From Leptospira bouyouniensis (GTDB taxonomy: Bacteria; Spirochaetota; Leptospiria; Leptospirales; Leptospiraceae), in the NCBI RefSeq assembly GCF_004769525.1, contig NZ_RQFT01000003.1, forward strand, positions 310,001-374,000: 64,000 bases of DNA. The letters run 5' to 3'. Below are positions 19,780 to 29,535 of this stretch, in pieces (positions within the stretch are counted from its first letter, which is position 1; each line of letters opens with the position of its first letter). The position numbers and the translations under genes are program-made. The notes under the pieces were generated by a model. That model saw only the letters and a program-made list of their open reading frames with translations, was not told the origin of the DNA and ran no database searches.

Positions 19780-20001
19780 TTAAGCTAACCAACGTTCAGC
19801 TTCTTCAATAGCCTCTTTTAATTCACTCACAAGAGTTGGTGCAATTGCAATCCCCTTTTGTGTAGGTTTTAACTCTCCGTTTGGATCTGTATACCAAACT
19901 CGAATATTAAAAAAAGTTTGTCCCTTATATTCGGAAATCTCTACTCTAATGACTTCCCCTCTACCTTTATCAATGTCTCGGATGATTCCTGTTTTTGCCA
20001 T
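19780..20001 (-). CDS. PC4/YdbC-like ssDNA-binding protein
   Basis: This 73-aa protein matches the transcriptional coactivator PC4 (p15) family. It contains [16 protein letters not shown] and KPTQKGIAI, the beta-sheet face that binds single-stranded DNA, followed by a C-terminal helix ([16 protein letters not shown]). Bacterial members bind ssDNA and may affect transcription or repair. It starts one base after the FNR stop (TAA-C-ATG), so it is co-transcribed with FNR, an unexpected pair. A weak hairpin (GATAC/GTATC) lies in the short convergent gap after it. Confidence 0.85.
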   Translation of the reverse strand: MAKTGIIRDIDKGRGEVIRVEISEYKGQTFFNIRVWYTDPNGELKPTQKGIAIAPTLVSELKEAIEEAERWLA

Positions 20002-20002
20002 G

Positions 20003-20926
20003 TTAGTATGTCTCTACAAATAATTGTTCTTTTTCTTCCAGGTGTTTTTTAAAGGCTTCATATGTTAAATCAGTTCCACAAGCAGACATGATTTCCTGAA
20101 TGACTCCTTTTTCCATTCCCTTCGGACCGCCACAAATATAAAACTTACCGTTTCCATTCACAGCATTTTTAATCGCTTCCGCATTTTCTTTTGCTCGGTG
20201 TGTGATGTACATTTTCCCACCATCAAATGAGTTTTTTTCTTCACGACTAATTGCAGTTACAAAATGAAAATTGGAATAATCTTTTGTTTTGTCTTCAAAA
20301 TAATCACGGAGAACAATTTCGTCAGAATATGGTGCACCATAAATCAGCCAAAGCTGACCTTTGAATTGAATGAGTTTTTGAACAAGAAGTTCCTCTACCA
20401 TTCCAAGGAATGGACTGATTCCTGTCCCTGTTGCAAAAAAGAAAACATCGCCAAAGAAATCGGTTTGGGGAAGGAGGAATTTTTTCCCTGCAGGTCCTGT
20501 CATCGTGACAACGTCCCCTGGTTTTAGATCGCAGAGATAATTGGAACAAACACCTTTATGGAGTAAATTTCCCTTATCATCATAAACATTGTCCCTTTTG
20601 ACAATGAATTCAATATTGTCCTTTGTTTGTCCAAAACTATAGGATGGGGAAGCTATGGAATACAAACGTACCGTATAACTTGCATCTGCTAGGCCTTTTG
20701 CTTGTTTTTCAGGGTCAATCCCCGGTGGGATGATTCCGGCACTTTGTCCAATCATGTATGGATAAACCGAATGGTCGATGGCGATCGTAATGCGGTGGAC
20801 TGCTGCATCGCCTTCTTGATTGGAGCGTTTGCCTTTTCCTAGCTCTGGAGTCAAACGAGTGTTTGCTAGGACTTGGGCTTGGATGGGATTTGATTTTTTG
20901 AATAAATTGATCTGAGGGGTAAGCAA
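20003..20926 (-). CDS. Ferredoxin-NADP+ reductase, plastid type
   Basis: This 307-aa FAD enzyme transfers electrons between NADP(H) and ferredoxin or flavodoxin. The FAD site RLYSIAS (about residues 87-93) and GVCSNYL (about 125-131), the NADP-site GTGISPF, and the C-terminal ETY with terminal Tyr stacking on flavin are all of the plastidic class, known from Leptospira but rare in bacteria. The start is a TTG at 20926 with GAGGACGACT ahead; no ATG is placed better. It forms a two-gene unit with the PC4-like gene. The electron partner is not in the window. Confidence 0.93.
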   Translation of the reverse strand: MLTPQINLFKKSNPIQAQVLANTRLTPELGKGKRSNQEGDAAVHRITIAIDHSVYPYMIGQSAGIIPPGIDPEKQAKGLADASYTVRLYSIASPSYSFGQTKDNIEFIVKRDNVYDDKGNLLHKGVCSNYLCDLKPGDVVTMTGPAGKKFLLPQTDFFGDVFFFATGTGISPFLGMVEELLVQKLIQFKGQLWLIYGAPYSDEIVLRDYFEDKTKDYSNFHFVTAISREEKNSFDGGKMYITHRAKENAEAIKNAVNGNGKFYICGGPKGMEKGVIQEIMSACGTDLTYEAFKKHLEEKEQLFVETY

Positions 20927-21033
20927 AGTCGTCCTCGTAACAGGTGGTTTTACGTCAAGTTTGGCAATGGGAGGGTTCGGGAAAAGGACAACTTGGAACT
21001 TTCATTTTTCCTCATCGGAATTATGTCTCTTCC

Positions 21034-21061
21034 TTGACTCATAATTTGGATTTTTTAAACT
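21034..21061 (+). promoter_or_regulatory. Possible promoter of the 21.1-21.9 kb genes
   Basis: TTGACT at 21034-21039 is followed after 16 bases by TAAACT, a moderate sigma-70-like pair about 54 bp before the next start codon. It lies in the 188-bp divergent gap between FNR and the small gene at 21115. The -10 matches only four of six consensus positions. Confidence 0.35.
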
Positions 21062-21114
21062 TTAGTCATTCCGGCCCTCCCGCCGATCCTTAAACCATAA
21101 GGGAAATACGTTAC

Positions 21115-21336
21115 ATGAGATCGACAGAAGTACAAGAAAAGAAGTCCTATCCATTTCCGAACTCCGTCCTTCAACAAAAATTGGAGAGTTTTACAAATAC
21201 AATGCTCCAATCTCTACAAACCCAAACCAATGAAGAAACCACTTGGGCTGTCATTTCGATGACAGGAGAAGTGTTAGCCCATGGATCCAATCATCCTCAA
21301 GTAGATCGATTTTCCGATTCTCTTTTTACCTTTTAA
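21115..21336 (+). CDS. Small protein of unknown function
   Basis: This 73-aa soluble protein has no signal peptide and matches no family I recognise. The C-terminal half (TTWAVISMTGEVLAHGSNHP) looks like a beta-hairpin fold. It is likely real because it lies 14 bp ahead of the DUF3015 gene on the same strand in otherwise open space. The ribosome binding site is weak (GGGAAA about nine bases upstream). An operon role with DUF3015 cannot be stated. Confidence 0.5.
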   Translation: MRSTEVQEKKSYPFPNSVLQQKLESFTNTMLQSLQTQTNEETTWAVISMTGEVLAHGSNHPQVDRFSDSLFTF

Positions 21337-21349
21337 TATAGGAGTTTTT

Positions 21350-21874
21350 ATGTTTTCTTCTCGAAGTATTCCTTTTGTTTTCTGTCGTATAACAACGATT
21401 AGTTTTCTAATCCTACTAAGTTTTCAACCGGTGGTAGCTGAACCATATGGTATGGCGGGTTGTGGTCTCGGTTCGATGGTTCCTGTTTGGAAAAATGATA
21501 TCGGACAAATTCTTGCCGCTACAACGAATATGAGTTTTTCCTCTCAAACATTTGGAATCACCTCGGGAACTTCCAATTGTACGAATGATGGGATTGTGAA
21601 AAAAGAAATGGCTCAGGAAGTTTTCATCGCATACAATGAAGCCCCATTGGAACTTGAAACATCAAAAGGTTCTGGAGAAAGGATTCGTGCTATGGCATCT
21701 TTATTAGGTTGCCCTTCCCATGCACTTGAGTTAGGAAAACTTATGAAAGATAACCATTCTTATCTTTTTGCAAAATCAAATTTGGAAACAGAAACAAGAT
21801 CCAAAGAAATTCTAGTTCGATTAAAAACACAAATTGCTTCTGATAAAAATCTACGTTTAGTCTGTATACATTAA
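21350..21874 (+). CDS. DUF3015-family exported protein
   Basis: This 174-aa protein has a signal peptide (cleavage probably after VVAEP, about residue 30). It carries the DUF3015 pattern: YGMAGCGLGSMV, QILAATTNMSFSSQTFGITSGTSNC, and a late LLGCP. Several Cys suggest periplasmic disulfides. The ATG follows TAGGAG. The family occurs in spirochaetes and proteobacteria and has no established function. Its stop overlaps the end of the convergent HExxH gene by four bases. Confidence 0.85.
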   Translation: MFSSRSIPFVFCRITTISFLILLSFQPVVAEPYGMAGCGLGSMVPVWKNDIGQILAATTNMSFSSQTFGITSGTSNCTNDGIVKKEMAQEVFIAYNEAPLELETSKGSGERIRAMASLLGCPSHALELGKLMKDNHSYLFAKSNLETETRSKEILVRLKTQIASDKNLRLVCIH

Positions 21875-22515
21875 TCCCGAATCACTCTAGAGATTTCGGA
21901 ATTGTATCGAAATGCAGCCTCTGTTTGGCTTAAAAAACCATAAGCCCCCAATTCAAATAAAAAAGAAGCAGTGATTCCGTAACCACCATCAGGAACAGAG
22001 TCACAACCTTTTTTTCCCGCTGGGTGGATCTTCCAATCCCTAGTGTTTAAAAATGGAAAATCATCTGGACAAACCACATGACTATAATTTTTCCCATCTG
22101 CATGCCTTGCTTCATGTAATAATACGAGTACCCGATCCAACCGATTGAGATTAAAAAATCCTCTACCTAACAGGACTTCTCCATCTTGGTACATAGCCAC
22201 ATAATCTCCAGTGGAACCAATCGAATATTTTTTGATCCTAGTTTGGATCCAACGCGAAATTTTTTTCCCAGAAAATGGAAACTTAAAAAACGATTCGAAC
22301 TGTGTGTGGCGGTTGTAAGTAGTTTTGTCGATTTTGATTCGTTTTGGTTCTAAGGTTTCTAAATAACTAAATGTTTCTTTTAGAGTTTTGTTCTGTTTTA
22401 CGTTTAACTTTGATTCATCGGAAAAAATAGGATGGTTAAAAAATGAAAAAATGAAAAGTCCGGTGATTAAAAGAAAAGGCGAACTGAATTTAGAAAGTAG
22501 CTTGGAGCCCGCCAT
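21871..22515 (-). CDS. Exported HExxH-motif protein, putative metallopeptidase
   Basis: This protein of about 214 aa has a signal peptide ([10 protein letters not shown], hydrophobic core, ending near IFSDES). In the middle HEARHADG gives a zinc-type HExxH motif, followed by cysteines in VVCPDD and [11 protein letters not shown] that could form a disulfide. I do not recognise the family, and no third zinc ligand is certain. The ATG at 22515, inside the end of the TonB receptor gene (26-bp overlap), follows AAGG at good spacing, so it is probably co-translated with the receptor. A maturation or haem-protein-degrading role is speculation. Confidence 0.65.
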   Translation of the reverse strand: MAGSKLLSKFSSPFLLITGLFIFSFFNHPIFSDESKLNVKQNKTLKETFSYLETLEPKRIKIDKTTYNRHTQFESFFKFPFSGKKISRWIQTRIKKYSIGSTGDYVAMYQDGEVLLGRGFFNLNRLDRVLVLLHEARHADGKNYSHVVCPDDFPFLNTRDWKIHPAGKKGCDSVPDGGYGITASFLFELGAYGFLSQTEAAFRYNSEISRVIRD

Positions 22516-24646
22516 AGTAAAACCTTGGACGAATAGGATTGTATGTAAGCTCGTATTGGTCCAAAACATTGTCTACTCCTAAAAATAGCGACATCCTCCC
22601 TTCAAAAAATTTTTTCTCCATCCGAACATTGAGGAGAGTGAAAGGTTTTCCATACACAACTTTGTTGTTCTCCTCAACACTCTTAGTCTGTTGGTCGATG
22701 AGAGCCGTACTTGTTCCTGCCGTAAAATCATTTGTTGTACTATAAAAAGGCCGTTTGTCTAATCGTTTGGCACGAAGAGCAAATTCCCAGCCACCTGGAG
22801 CATTGACAAAAAAGTTCATCGTGCCTTGGTGGAGTGCACGTCCTTCCAAAGGTCTATCCGTTGTTAGGTCACGAGTATCTGTTTGGTTGTAACCCAGTTC
22901 CAAAGCAAAGTATTTCCAAAAACGAACTCGAGAACCTGCTTCCACACCTCTTGTATAGGCTCGTTGAACATTCTTTAATTGGAAATTGGCAAACTCGCTT
23001 GTTCTTGTTCCAAAACTATATTGGATAAGATCTGTGATATCATTTCGAAAAACACTTAGCGACAAAGTCCAAAATTTATATGGAGTGTATTCAATATCCG
23101 CATTGACGGTTGTTGATTTTTCAGGACGGAGTTTGTCATTTCCTTCAACAACATATCCAACACCAGGGTTTTCAAACCGTAAGTACAATTCACGAAATGA
23201 CGGTGGGCGAAACCCTTTTCCATAACTGGCTCGAAACACTAAGTTACTCGTGATATCTACTTTGGTAGCAATTTTGGGTGTGGTTTGTCCGCCAAATTGT
23301 GAATCAACATCATGTCGAACTCCAGGAACTAACCGCCAAACAAAGCCTTGGCGCCAAACCACCCATTCATCCTGAATAAAAGCGGCTCTCCTAGTTCTGT
23401 AAGCATTTCTTCTTTCCAATCGGTCCGTTTGTAATTCTTCTGAAAATGATTCAAATCCGGCTGTGATCATGTGGTCCTTATGAACCTCATGGTCAATTTG
23501 TGCAACGCCTTGCGAAGAGAATTCGTTTGTGATTTCTTTTACATCAAGTTCATTGGAATTTCTTTGGTCCAATTTGTAATGATTTTCCCAACGAGAAAAA
23601 TTCCCACGAAGAGAAACCATATTTCTTTTTCCATAAGTGTATTCCAGTGCACCTAATGCCAAGAAGTCGTTTGTCATGTTGGAACGATCAAACACACCTC
23701 CAGTTGCACGTGAATCCACACCAGCTTGGTTACGATTTAAATAATTGATACCTGTTTTGACTTTGAATTGTCCATCTGGATTGAATGTCATATTCCCACC
23801 AAGGTTATTGTCTTGGAAGGAATTACCTGTTGTTGCTGGAGTTCTCGGATCTAGGTCGTATGCTCCTGCTTGGTTAAAACCACCAAAAAAATTAGTCGCA
23901 ACAAAATCATTTTTGAATCCAACATCGGCGATCATATTTTTTTCGCCTTGGGATCCGAAGTTCATTTGACGGCCATTTCCATAGGAAGTACGGAACTGGT
24001 AATGTTCTGGTTTTTCTGCTTGTTTGGTGATGATATTAATCACCCCACCAATGGCATCCGCGCCATAAAGGGAAGATGAACTTCCTTTTACGATTTCGAT
24101 ACGTTCAATGTTTTGCACTTTAAAACGTGTTAAGTCGATTGTATTATTAAGTCTACCTGCTACACGTTGGCCATCGACTAAAAATAAAACATACTTGGAA
24201 TCAAGACCCAACATTTGTACTTGTGATCCACCAAAAAAAGGTGTGACGTTGATTCCAATTTGAGTATCAAGCACTTCACCAAGGTTACGTGCTCCTGTTT
24301 GTTCGATTCGTTTACGAGAAATAACTTCTGTCGCTACAGCTGAGTCTTTGAGACGTCGTTCTCCTCGAGATCCGGTAACTACGATTCCATTTTTGTTGTC
24401 TAAGTCTTTGAACCGATCTTCTTCAACTTGTTCTTCAGGTTTTGATTCTTCCGTCCCCGATTGTGTGTTAGGTTTTATATTTGTTGGGTCTTGTGTTGCT
24501 TCGTTTTTAGGTTCGAGAGGAGTTGCTTCTGTTTTAGAACTTGGTTTCGTTATTTTTCCATTCGGACGAGTTTGCGCATGGATCTCTCCTATGAATAGAA
24601 GGAACAGACAGAGGATTGGAAAAATAAATTGTAAGTAGGAAGTCAT
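22490..24646 (-). CDS. TonB-dependent outer-membrane receptor, probable haem/iron uptake
   Basis: This receptor of about 718 aa has a signal peptide (ending GEIHAQ), a Pro/Glu/Lys-rich linker of about 60 residues, then the TonB box-like [12 protein letters not shown] and the plug domain ([45 protein letters not shown]). A 22-strand-type barrel ends with GGLQATF and terminal Phe. The ATG at 24646 shares its A with the stop of the HmuY-like gene (TAATG), which fixes the start. With an HmuY-like partner it resembles HmuR haem receptors, but the substrate is inferred from context. Confidence 0.88.
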   Translation of the reverse strand: MTSYLQFIFPILCLFLLFIGEIHAQTRPNGKITKPSSKTEATPLEPKNEATQDPTNIKPNTQSGTEESKPEEQVEEDRFKDLDNKNGIVVTGSRGERRLKDSAVATEVISRKRIEQTGARNLGEVLDTQIGINVTPFFGGSQVQMLGLDSKYVLFLVDGQRVAGRLNNTIDLTRFKVQNIERIEIVKGSSSSLYGADAIGGVINIITKQAEKPEHYQFRTSYGNGRQMNFGSQGEKNMIADVGFKNDFVATNFFGGFNQAGAYDLDPRTPATTGNSFQDNNLGGNMTFNPDGQFKVKTGINYLNRNQAGVDSRATGGVFDRSNMTNDFLALGALEYTYGKRNMVSLRGNFSRWENHYKLDQRNSNELDVKEITNEFSSQGVAQIDHEVHKDHMITAGFESFSEELQTDRLERRNAYRTRRAAFIQDEWVVWRQGFVWRLVPGVRHDVDSQFGGQTTPKIATKVDITSNLVFRASYGKGFRPPSFRELYLRFENPGVGYVVEGNDKLRPEKSTTVNADIEYTPYKFWTLSLSVFRNDITDLIQYSFGTRTSEFANFQLKNVQRAYTRGVEAGSRVRFWKYFALELGYNQTDTRDLTTDRPLEGRALHQGTMNFFVNAPGGWEFALRAKRLDKRPFYSTTNDFTAGTSTALIDQQTKSVEENNKVVYGKPFTLLNVRMEKKFFEGRMSLFLGVDNVLDQYELTYNPIRPRFYYGGLQATF

Positions 24647-25302
24647 TAAGGAAGTTTTTTCCATCGGATGGTCGGGTAACCAGAAGTCCCCGCATCACTA
24701 TAATAATTTTCAATATGTACGGCATAGATCGCATTTCCCGTACCAGACCGAATCAAAAAGATATCTGGTTTGGGAGTTAAGAAACCAATTGTATAAAAAT
24801 ACCATTCGGTTGCGAGCGGATTCCCGACATACACAGCACCAGCACCACCAATCCCTTGTGTTGTCGAGGAAACATCGATTGTAAAATTGGTACAACCTTG
24901 TGAGGCAGCTGATGTCGTGCTTGCAATTCCAAAATCTGTTGTATTACTTTTGCAAGCGCCACCGAGACCAAATCGATTGGTTTCTCCAGAGTTGGTTGCC
25001 ACCTTATACCGATTAAATGCTATATCCCAAGTGAGTGTATCTTTTTCTGAAAATGGAATTTGTTTATTCCCTTCAAATTGAAAATAAATATAAAAATCTA
25101 AATTGGTAGCATTGAACCTTGTGGAGAAACTCCCGTCCCCAATGGAACGAGAGAATACAATTTTATCTAAGGCATTAGGATTTCCTGCATTTATTATGTT
25201 GGTGATGAGTTGGTTCACCAATAAATCTTGGTCAGTTAGCGCCGCTTTTTGTCTGGCGCAAAAACTAAGACAGATTAAAATCCCAATAACAAAGAATTTC
25301 AA
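24646..25302 (-). CDS. HmuY-like lipoprotein
   Basis: This 218-aa predicted lipoprotein has a signal and lipobox ending LSFC (Cys15). Its core matches the HmuY family of haem-binding lipoproteins: DALDKIV-like start region, YIYFQFEGN, and the characteristic [19 protein letters not shown] near residues 88-107, ending with TIRWKKLP. Family members deliver haem to a TonB-dependent receptor, which here follows with overlapping stop and start codons. The two axial His of Porphyromonas HmuY cannot be assigned by eye, so haem binding is inferred. Confidence 0.8.
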   Translation of the reverse strand: MKFFVIGILICLSFCARQKAALTDQDLLVNQLITNIINAGNPNALDKIVFSRSIGDGSFSTRFNATNLDFYIYFQFEGNKQIPFSEKDTLTWDIAFNRYKVATNSGETNRFGLGGACKSNTTDFGIASTTSAASQGCTNFTIDVSSTTQGIGGAGAVYVGNPLATEWYFYTIGFLTPKPDIFLIRSGTGNAIYAVHIENYYSDAGTSGYPTIRWKKLP

Positions 25303-25307
25303 ATTTT

Positions 25308-25853
25308 TTATAACCCAGTAACCGTATATGAAATGGAAGCCGATTGACCTCTAGACGGAATGGCATAGAAGAATATATAATAATCTCCTGCGGTAGTGAA
25401 ATCGATATTCCCAGTTGAAGCTAATGTATAGGAGTTTGTAAACTCACTATTAGAATCAGAAAGCGACGTTACTGTGAATCCAGTTCGTGTAGATGTAGTT
25501 AATGGACAGCTTGAAGATTGGTAAACGATGACAAACGAATTTCCCGTCATAGCTACTCTTGTACCATTTTTTGCAGTTAATTTGAGTGCTGCTGTTTGAT
25601 GACCAACAACTGCTACGGTTCCTGTTTTCGTAATGGAAGATGATCCATTTGCTGTAACCGCATTTTGGAAAGTATTGATACTTGCTCTTGGAGGAGCATT
25701 AACGGTACAGTCTCCTTGAGAACTTGCTACTAAGCTAATCGCCAATAAACTCTGCAAATCCGTATCGTCTTCTTTTTTTTCACACTGGAAGGTGAGTCCA
25801 CCTATGAGAGCCAGTAGAACCAATGTTTTAAACTTTGTAGCTAGGGAATTCAT
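25308..25853 (-). CDS. Lipoprotein of unknown function in the HmuY/TonB operon
   Basis: This predicted lipoprotein of about 181 aa has a signal and lipobox ending LTFQC. The mature part is Ser/Thr-rich and beta-stranded (GTVAVVGHQTAALKL, NSFVIVYQSSSC, NIDFTTAGDYYIFFYAI), with paired cysteines, like a small beta-sandwich. The ATG at 25853 follows GAGG at proper spacing; longer starts lack a site. It lies five bases ahead of the HmuY-like gene and is the first gene after the Fur-like box, so it is expected to be iron regulated. No family is recognised. Confidence 0.7.
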   Translation of the reverse strand: MNSLATKFKTLVLLALIGGLTFQCEKKEDDTDLQSLLAISLVASSQGDCTVNAPPRASINTFQNAVTANGSSSITKTGTVAVVGHQTAALKLTAKNGTRVAMTGNSFVIVYQSSSCPLTTSTRTGFTVTSLSDSNSEFTNSYTLASTGNIDFTTAGDYYIFFYAIPSRGQSASISYTVTGL

Positions 25854-25894
25854 AAGAACCTCGGTCTTTTTTATCCAAACTTCCGTACTGTTAT

Positions 25895-25916
25895 TGAGAA
25901 TCAATTTCATTTTATA
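25895..25916 (-). promoter_or_regulatory. Fur-like box at the promoter of the HmuY/TonB operon
   Basis: On the plus strand TGAGAATCAATTTCA at 25895-25909 matches the 7-1-7 Fur consensus (TGATAAT-n-ATTATCA) at 11 of 14 arm positions. It lies directly downstream, on the minus strand, of TATAAA (25911-25916), a good -10 element, and 42 bp upstream of the first start codon. A Fur-family protein bound here would cover the transcription start. The match is seen; iron control is inferred. Confidence 0.6.
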
Positions 25917-26091
25917 AAGAATGATCTTTTTTTCCGTAAATGACAGAAACGTGACAGAAACTGTTGGTTCATGAAAGTATTGGTCAATTTCATAAGACTA
26001 CATGTATCAATACAGCCCTGGCATCGCATAAGCGTATGGTTAAAAAAATCAATTGTAAGGAAAAGGATTTTTCGTCTACTATGCCTAGGTC

Positions 26092-28548
26092 ATGTCACTT
26101 AAGCAGATCACAATCTATATAGAAGAGTCAGAAATAAATTTCTATAATCGATTATTAAGGGACATAACAAACATTGAAACATGTCATGTCCATAGTTTTC
26201 CTTCAATCTTAAAGATCAAACCTGGAACCATTCAAGAATCTGCTGTCTTTTTGTTTTGGAATGATTCCAATGCAATGGAAAAACAGAAATTTATTTTTGA
26301 ACATTTTCCAGAGTCACCATATGTTATTTTATCTCAGAACATACTTACACCAGAAGAGTTGTCGCAAGTAGCTCATCCAACGTTTCTACATTTATCAGAA
26401 CCAACATACTCGGTTGGAACTTTAGATTTGGTTTTAAACTTCGCAGAACGCCTGATAGAAGACATGAATCGATCAATTGCTTATGATAAAATCCGTGAGA
26501 AGGTTGTTGTATTAGAAAACGTGTTTGAAGAATCACTTGATATTTTAATGCAAATCGACCCAAACACCAAACAAATCATCAATGCTAACAAACAAGCTGT
26601 CGTTGTATTAGAATATGGATTGGATGAAATTGTTGGTAAAGAATTTTCCTACTTTATGCCACCTGTAGAGGTAGATGAAGATGTTGAATTTGCAGGCAAT
26701 TTAATTGAGAGTACTGCTTTACGAACTAAATCTGGAAGATTGATTCCAACTGAGTCCTCCTTCCGTTTGTTTCCTGTAAATGGTAAGATGGCAATTTGGG
26801 CCACCTTTCGTGATATCACTGAACGCAAACGATCCCAGGAACAGGTCAAAAACCAAAAAGCATTTTATGAATTCATTTTGGATAATTTGGATTCCGATAT
26901 TGCAGTATTAAATTCCAACTTTGAATATGAATACACGAACCCAGTTTTTTTATCCAATCGTGAGATTCGTAAATGGGTTTATAAAAAAACAGATATAGAT
27001 CTTGCTGAAAAACTAGACCTACCACCAGAATTTTATGAACGTCGAAAAAAATTCTTAGATATAGCAGCAAAAGACAATGAAATTGTCGAATTTGAAGAAC
27101 TCATCCAAGATCAAAATGACAAGGTTACTTATTTACTAAGAAAATATATTCCTATCGATGATTCAGAAACAAATCAAAAACGATTTATTAGTTTTGGTGT
27201 TGATATTACGGAAAGAAAGTTATCGGAAGAAAGAATCACCTATCTTGCATACTACGATGCTCTTACTGGATTGTCTAATCGAACTTTATTTATAGATCAT
27301 GCCAATCAAGCATTGAAAAATCATAAATCTACAGAAACTTTACTCGCCTTTTATTTTTTCGATATCGATAATTTTAAATTCATCAATGATAGTTTGGGTC
27401 ATACAAAAGGTGATATTTTATTACAAATGGTAGGTGCAAGGCTCAAACGGGTGATGACAGAAGTGGATACCGTTGCTCGTTTTGGTGGGGATGAGTTTGC
27501 AATTCTGAAAGTTGATGTCCCCAACAAAAGTGCTGCTGCTGAGTTTGCACAAAAAATTTTAGATATCCTTAGCCAACCTTTTCATATTATGGGTCGCGAT
27601 TTGTTTACCACAATTAGTATGGGAATTGCACTATCACCTAACGATGGAGTCTCTTCCGCTGAATTATTAAAAAATTCAGACATGGCTATGTATAAAGCAA
27701 AGGAACTAGGTCGCAATAATTATAAATTTTATACAAACGAACTTATCTTACGATCTGAAAAAAGATTGTACATCGAGAATTCACTTCGAAAGGCAATTCA
27801 AAACGAAGAGTTGATACTATTTTTCCAACCAAAAATTTCAACTATTACCAATCAAGTTTGTGGTGCTGAAGCACTTATACGTTGGAAACACCCAGAACGC
27901 GGTTGGGTCCCACCTATTGAATTTATCCCGGTTGCAGAAGACTCAGGAATCATCGAAAGGATCGGGGATTGGGTTTTGGAAGAAGCTTGCAGATTAAAAA
28001 AAACTTGGTGTGAAATGAATTTACCAAGATTTCCACTAAGTATCAATGTGAGTGGAAAACAGCTAGCGCGTGCTAACTGGTCACATCGCGTACAGGCAAC
28101 CATTTTACAATATGGAATTGATCCTGAAGAAATTGAATTGGAACTCACAGAGAGTTCTATCATGGAAAATCCTGAGAAAAGTATCGAAGCTTTTGAATAT
28201 TTATCAGAATTAGGAATCAAAGTTTCGATCGATGATTTTGGAACTGGTTATAGCTCATTAAGTTATTTAAAAAAGATCAATGCAGATGTGATCAAAATTG
28301 ATCGGTCTTTTGTTGTTGATTTAGAACTCAATGAAGATGACCGGGCAATTTGCAAAGCGATCATCAATATGGCACATTCATTAGGTCTCGAAGTGATTGC
28401 AGAAGGAGTAGAAAACTCTGCCCAAAGGGATTTATTACATGATTTGGGATGTCATATGATCCAAGGTTATTTTTATAGCAAACCATTGCCTGAATCAGAA
28501 TTTGTTGCGTTTGTGAAAAAATTTAACGAATCTGCCAAAACAAATTAG
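26092..28548 (+). CDS. PAS-GGDEF-EAL cyclic-di-GMP signalling protein
   Basis: This 818-aa cytoplasmic protein has an N-terminal segment of about 130 residues, two PAS domains (about 145-255 and 260-375), a GGDEF domain with intact ARFGGDEFAIL near 465, and an EAL domain with GAEALIRW, ELTESSIME, DDFGTGYSSLSYL, IKIDRSFV and EGVE. Both catalytic signatures look complete, so it may make and break c-di-GMP, with the balance set by PAS input. It has no membrane segment. It lies divergent from the Fur-box operon, with 183 bp of otherwise featureless DNA between the box and this gene. Confidence 0.93.
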   Translation: MSLKQITIYIEESEINFYNRLLRDITNIETCHVHSFPSILKIKPGTIQESAVFLFWNDSNAMEKQKFIFEHFPESPYVILSQNILTPEELSQVAHPTFLHLSEPTYSVGTLDLVLNFAERLIEDMNRSIAYDKIREKVVVLENVFEESLDILMQIDPNTKQIINANKQAVVVLEYGLDEIVGKEFSYFMPPVEVDEDVEFAGNLIESTALRTKSGRLIPTESSFRLFPVNGKMAIWATFRDITERKRSQEQVKNQKAFYEFILDNLDSDIAVLNSNFEYEYTNPVFLSNREIRKWVYKKTDIDLAEKLDLPPEFYERRKKFLDIAAKDNEIVEFEELIQDQNDKVTYLLRKYIPIDDSETNQKRFISFGVDITERKLSEERITYLAYYDALTGLSNRTLFIDHANQALKNHKSTETLLAFYFFDIDNFKFINDSLGHTKGDILLQMVGARLKRVMTEVDTVARFGGDEFAILKVDVPNKSAAAEFAQKILDILSQPFHIMGRDLFTTISMGIALSPNDGVSSAELLKNSDMAMYKAKELGRNNYKFYTNELILRSEKRLYIENSLRKAIQNEELILFFQPKISTITNQVCGAEALIRWKHPERGWVPPIEFIPVAEDSGIIERIGDWVLEEACRLKKTWCEMNLPRFPLSINVSGKQLARANWSHRVQATILQYGIDPEEIELELTESSIMENPEKSIEAFEYLSELGIKVSIDDFGTGYSSLSYLKKINADVIKIDRSFVVDLELNEDDRAICKAIINMAHSLGLEVIAEGVENSAQRDLLHDLGCHMIQGYFYSKPLPESEFVAFVKKFNESAKTN

Positions 28549-28563
28549 CCGAAATTTGGAGAG

Positions 28564-29535
28564 ATGGTCCGTTTTATTTCTATTGTTTCTCTCATTTTCT
28601 TTTTTGTCCAAGCTGTTCCTGCGGAGTCCCGGGAAGTAAAAAAGAAAACACCAAAACATACATCAAGTTCAGGGAATTATTTCGTAAAAAAAGAAGAGAA
28701 GAATTTTTCACTCCTCATGGAAGCTCGTCGTTTTGGAAGAGGAGAAGTGATCTTTTTAAGGTTAACACCCAAAGACAAAAAATGGATCAATGAATCCTAC
28801 AAAGTGAGCTGGCTAGGCAAAGATGTGATCCTTACGAAACGGGAGAATAGTATGATTGCCTTTTTGCCGATCTCACCTGACACTCCGGCAGGCGCGATGA
28901 CATTGGAAATCGTTTCCAAAATTTTTTTTGTTAAACGCGGCCAAAAACAATACCAAATCATTTTAGAACCAACCAAATTCCAAGTGATCAAAAAAAACCA
29001 ACAGATCAAAGTGGATGAAAAATTTGTGACCAAAGAACTACCTAAAGAAGTTTTGGATTTTATACAAGAATGTAAAAACGCAAAAGAAGCAGCTTTTGCA
29101 AAATCAAGCCAATTACAATTCCAAAAGAATTTTAAAAATCCACTTGAATCAATTTATATCACTAGCAAATTCTATGTTAGGCGAGATTATAACAATAAAC
29201 AAGGACGGCCACATGGTGGAGTTGATTTTCGTGGCAAAACGGGAACACCTATTTATGCCATCCAAGATGGTACCGTTGTATTAGCTCAGAAAACTTATTA
29301 TGAAGGTAATTTTACAATTATTGATCATGGAAACAAAATTTTTTCCTTTTATATGCACCAAGATGAAATCAAAGTTAAGGTTGGTGAAGTTGTAAAACAA
29401 GGCCAACAAATTGGATCAATTGGTACAACAGGAATGTCAACGGGTCCCCATCTACATTTAGGTGCTAAAATCAATGGTGTTCTGGTGGATCCACTTTCTT
29501 TGATTGCATTACAATCAATTGCGGAATCGAATTGA
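28564..29535 (+). CDS. M23-family metallopeptidase, exported
   Basis: This 323-aa protein has a signal peptide (ending VPAES), an N-terminal beta domain of about 150 residues, and a C-terminal LytM/M23 domain with HGGVDFRG near residue 218 (zinc His and Asp) and GPHLHLG near 296. All zinc ligands are visible, so it should be an active peptidoglycan endopeptidase. GGAGAG directly abuts the ATG, an awkwardly tight site. It lies 15 bp after the c-di-GMP gene and overlaps the convergent membrane-protein gene by 21 bp. Confidence 0.9.
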   Translation: MVRFISIVSLIFFFVQAVPAESREVKKKTPKHTSSSGNYFVKKEEKNFSLLMEARRFGRGEVIFLRLTPKDKKWINESYKVSWLGKDVILTKRENSMIAFLPISPDTPAGAMTLEIVSKIFFVKRGQKQYQIILEPTKFQVIKKNQQIKVDEKFVTKELPKEVLDFIQECKNAKEAAFAKSSQLQFQKNFKNPLESIYITSKFYVRRDYNNKQGRPHGGVDFRGKTGTPIYAIQDGTVVLAQKTYYEGNFTIIDHGNKIFSFYMHQDEIKVKVGEVVKQGQQIGSIGTTGMSTGPHLHLGAKINGVLVDPLSLIALQSIAESN

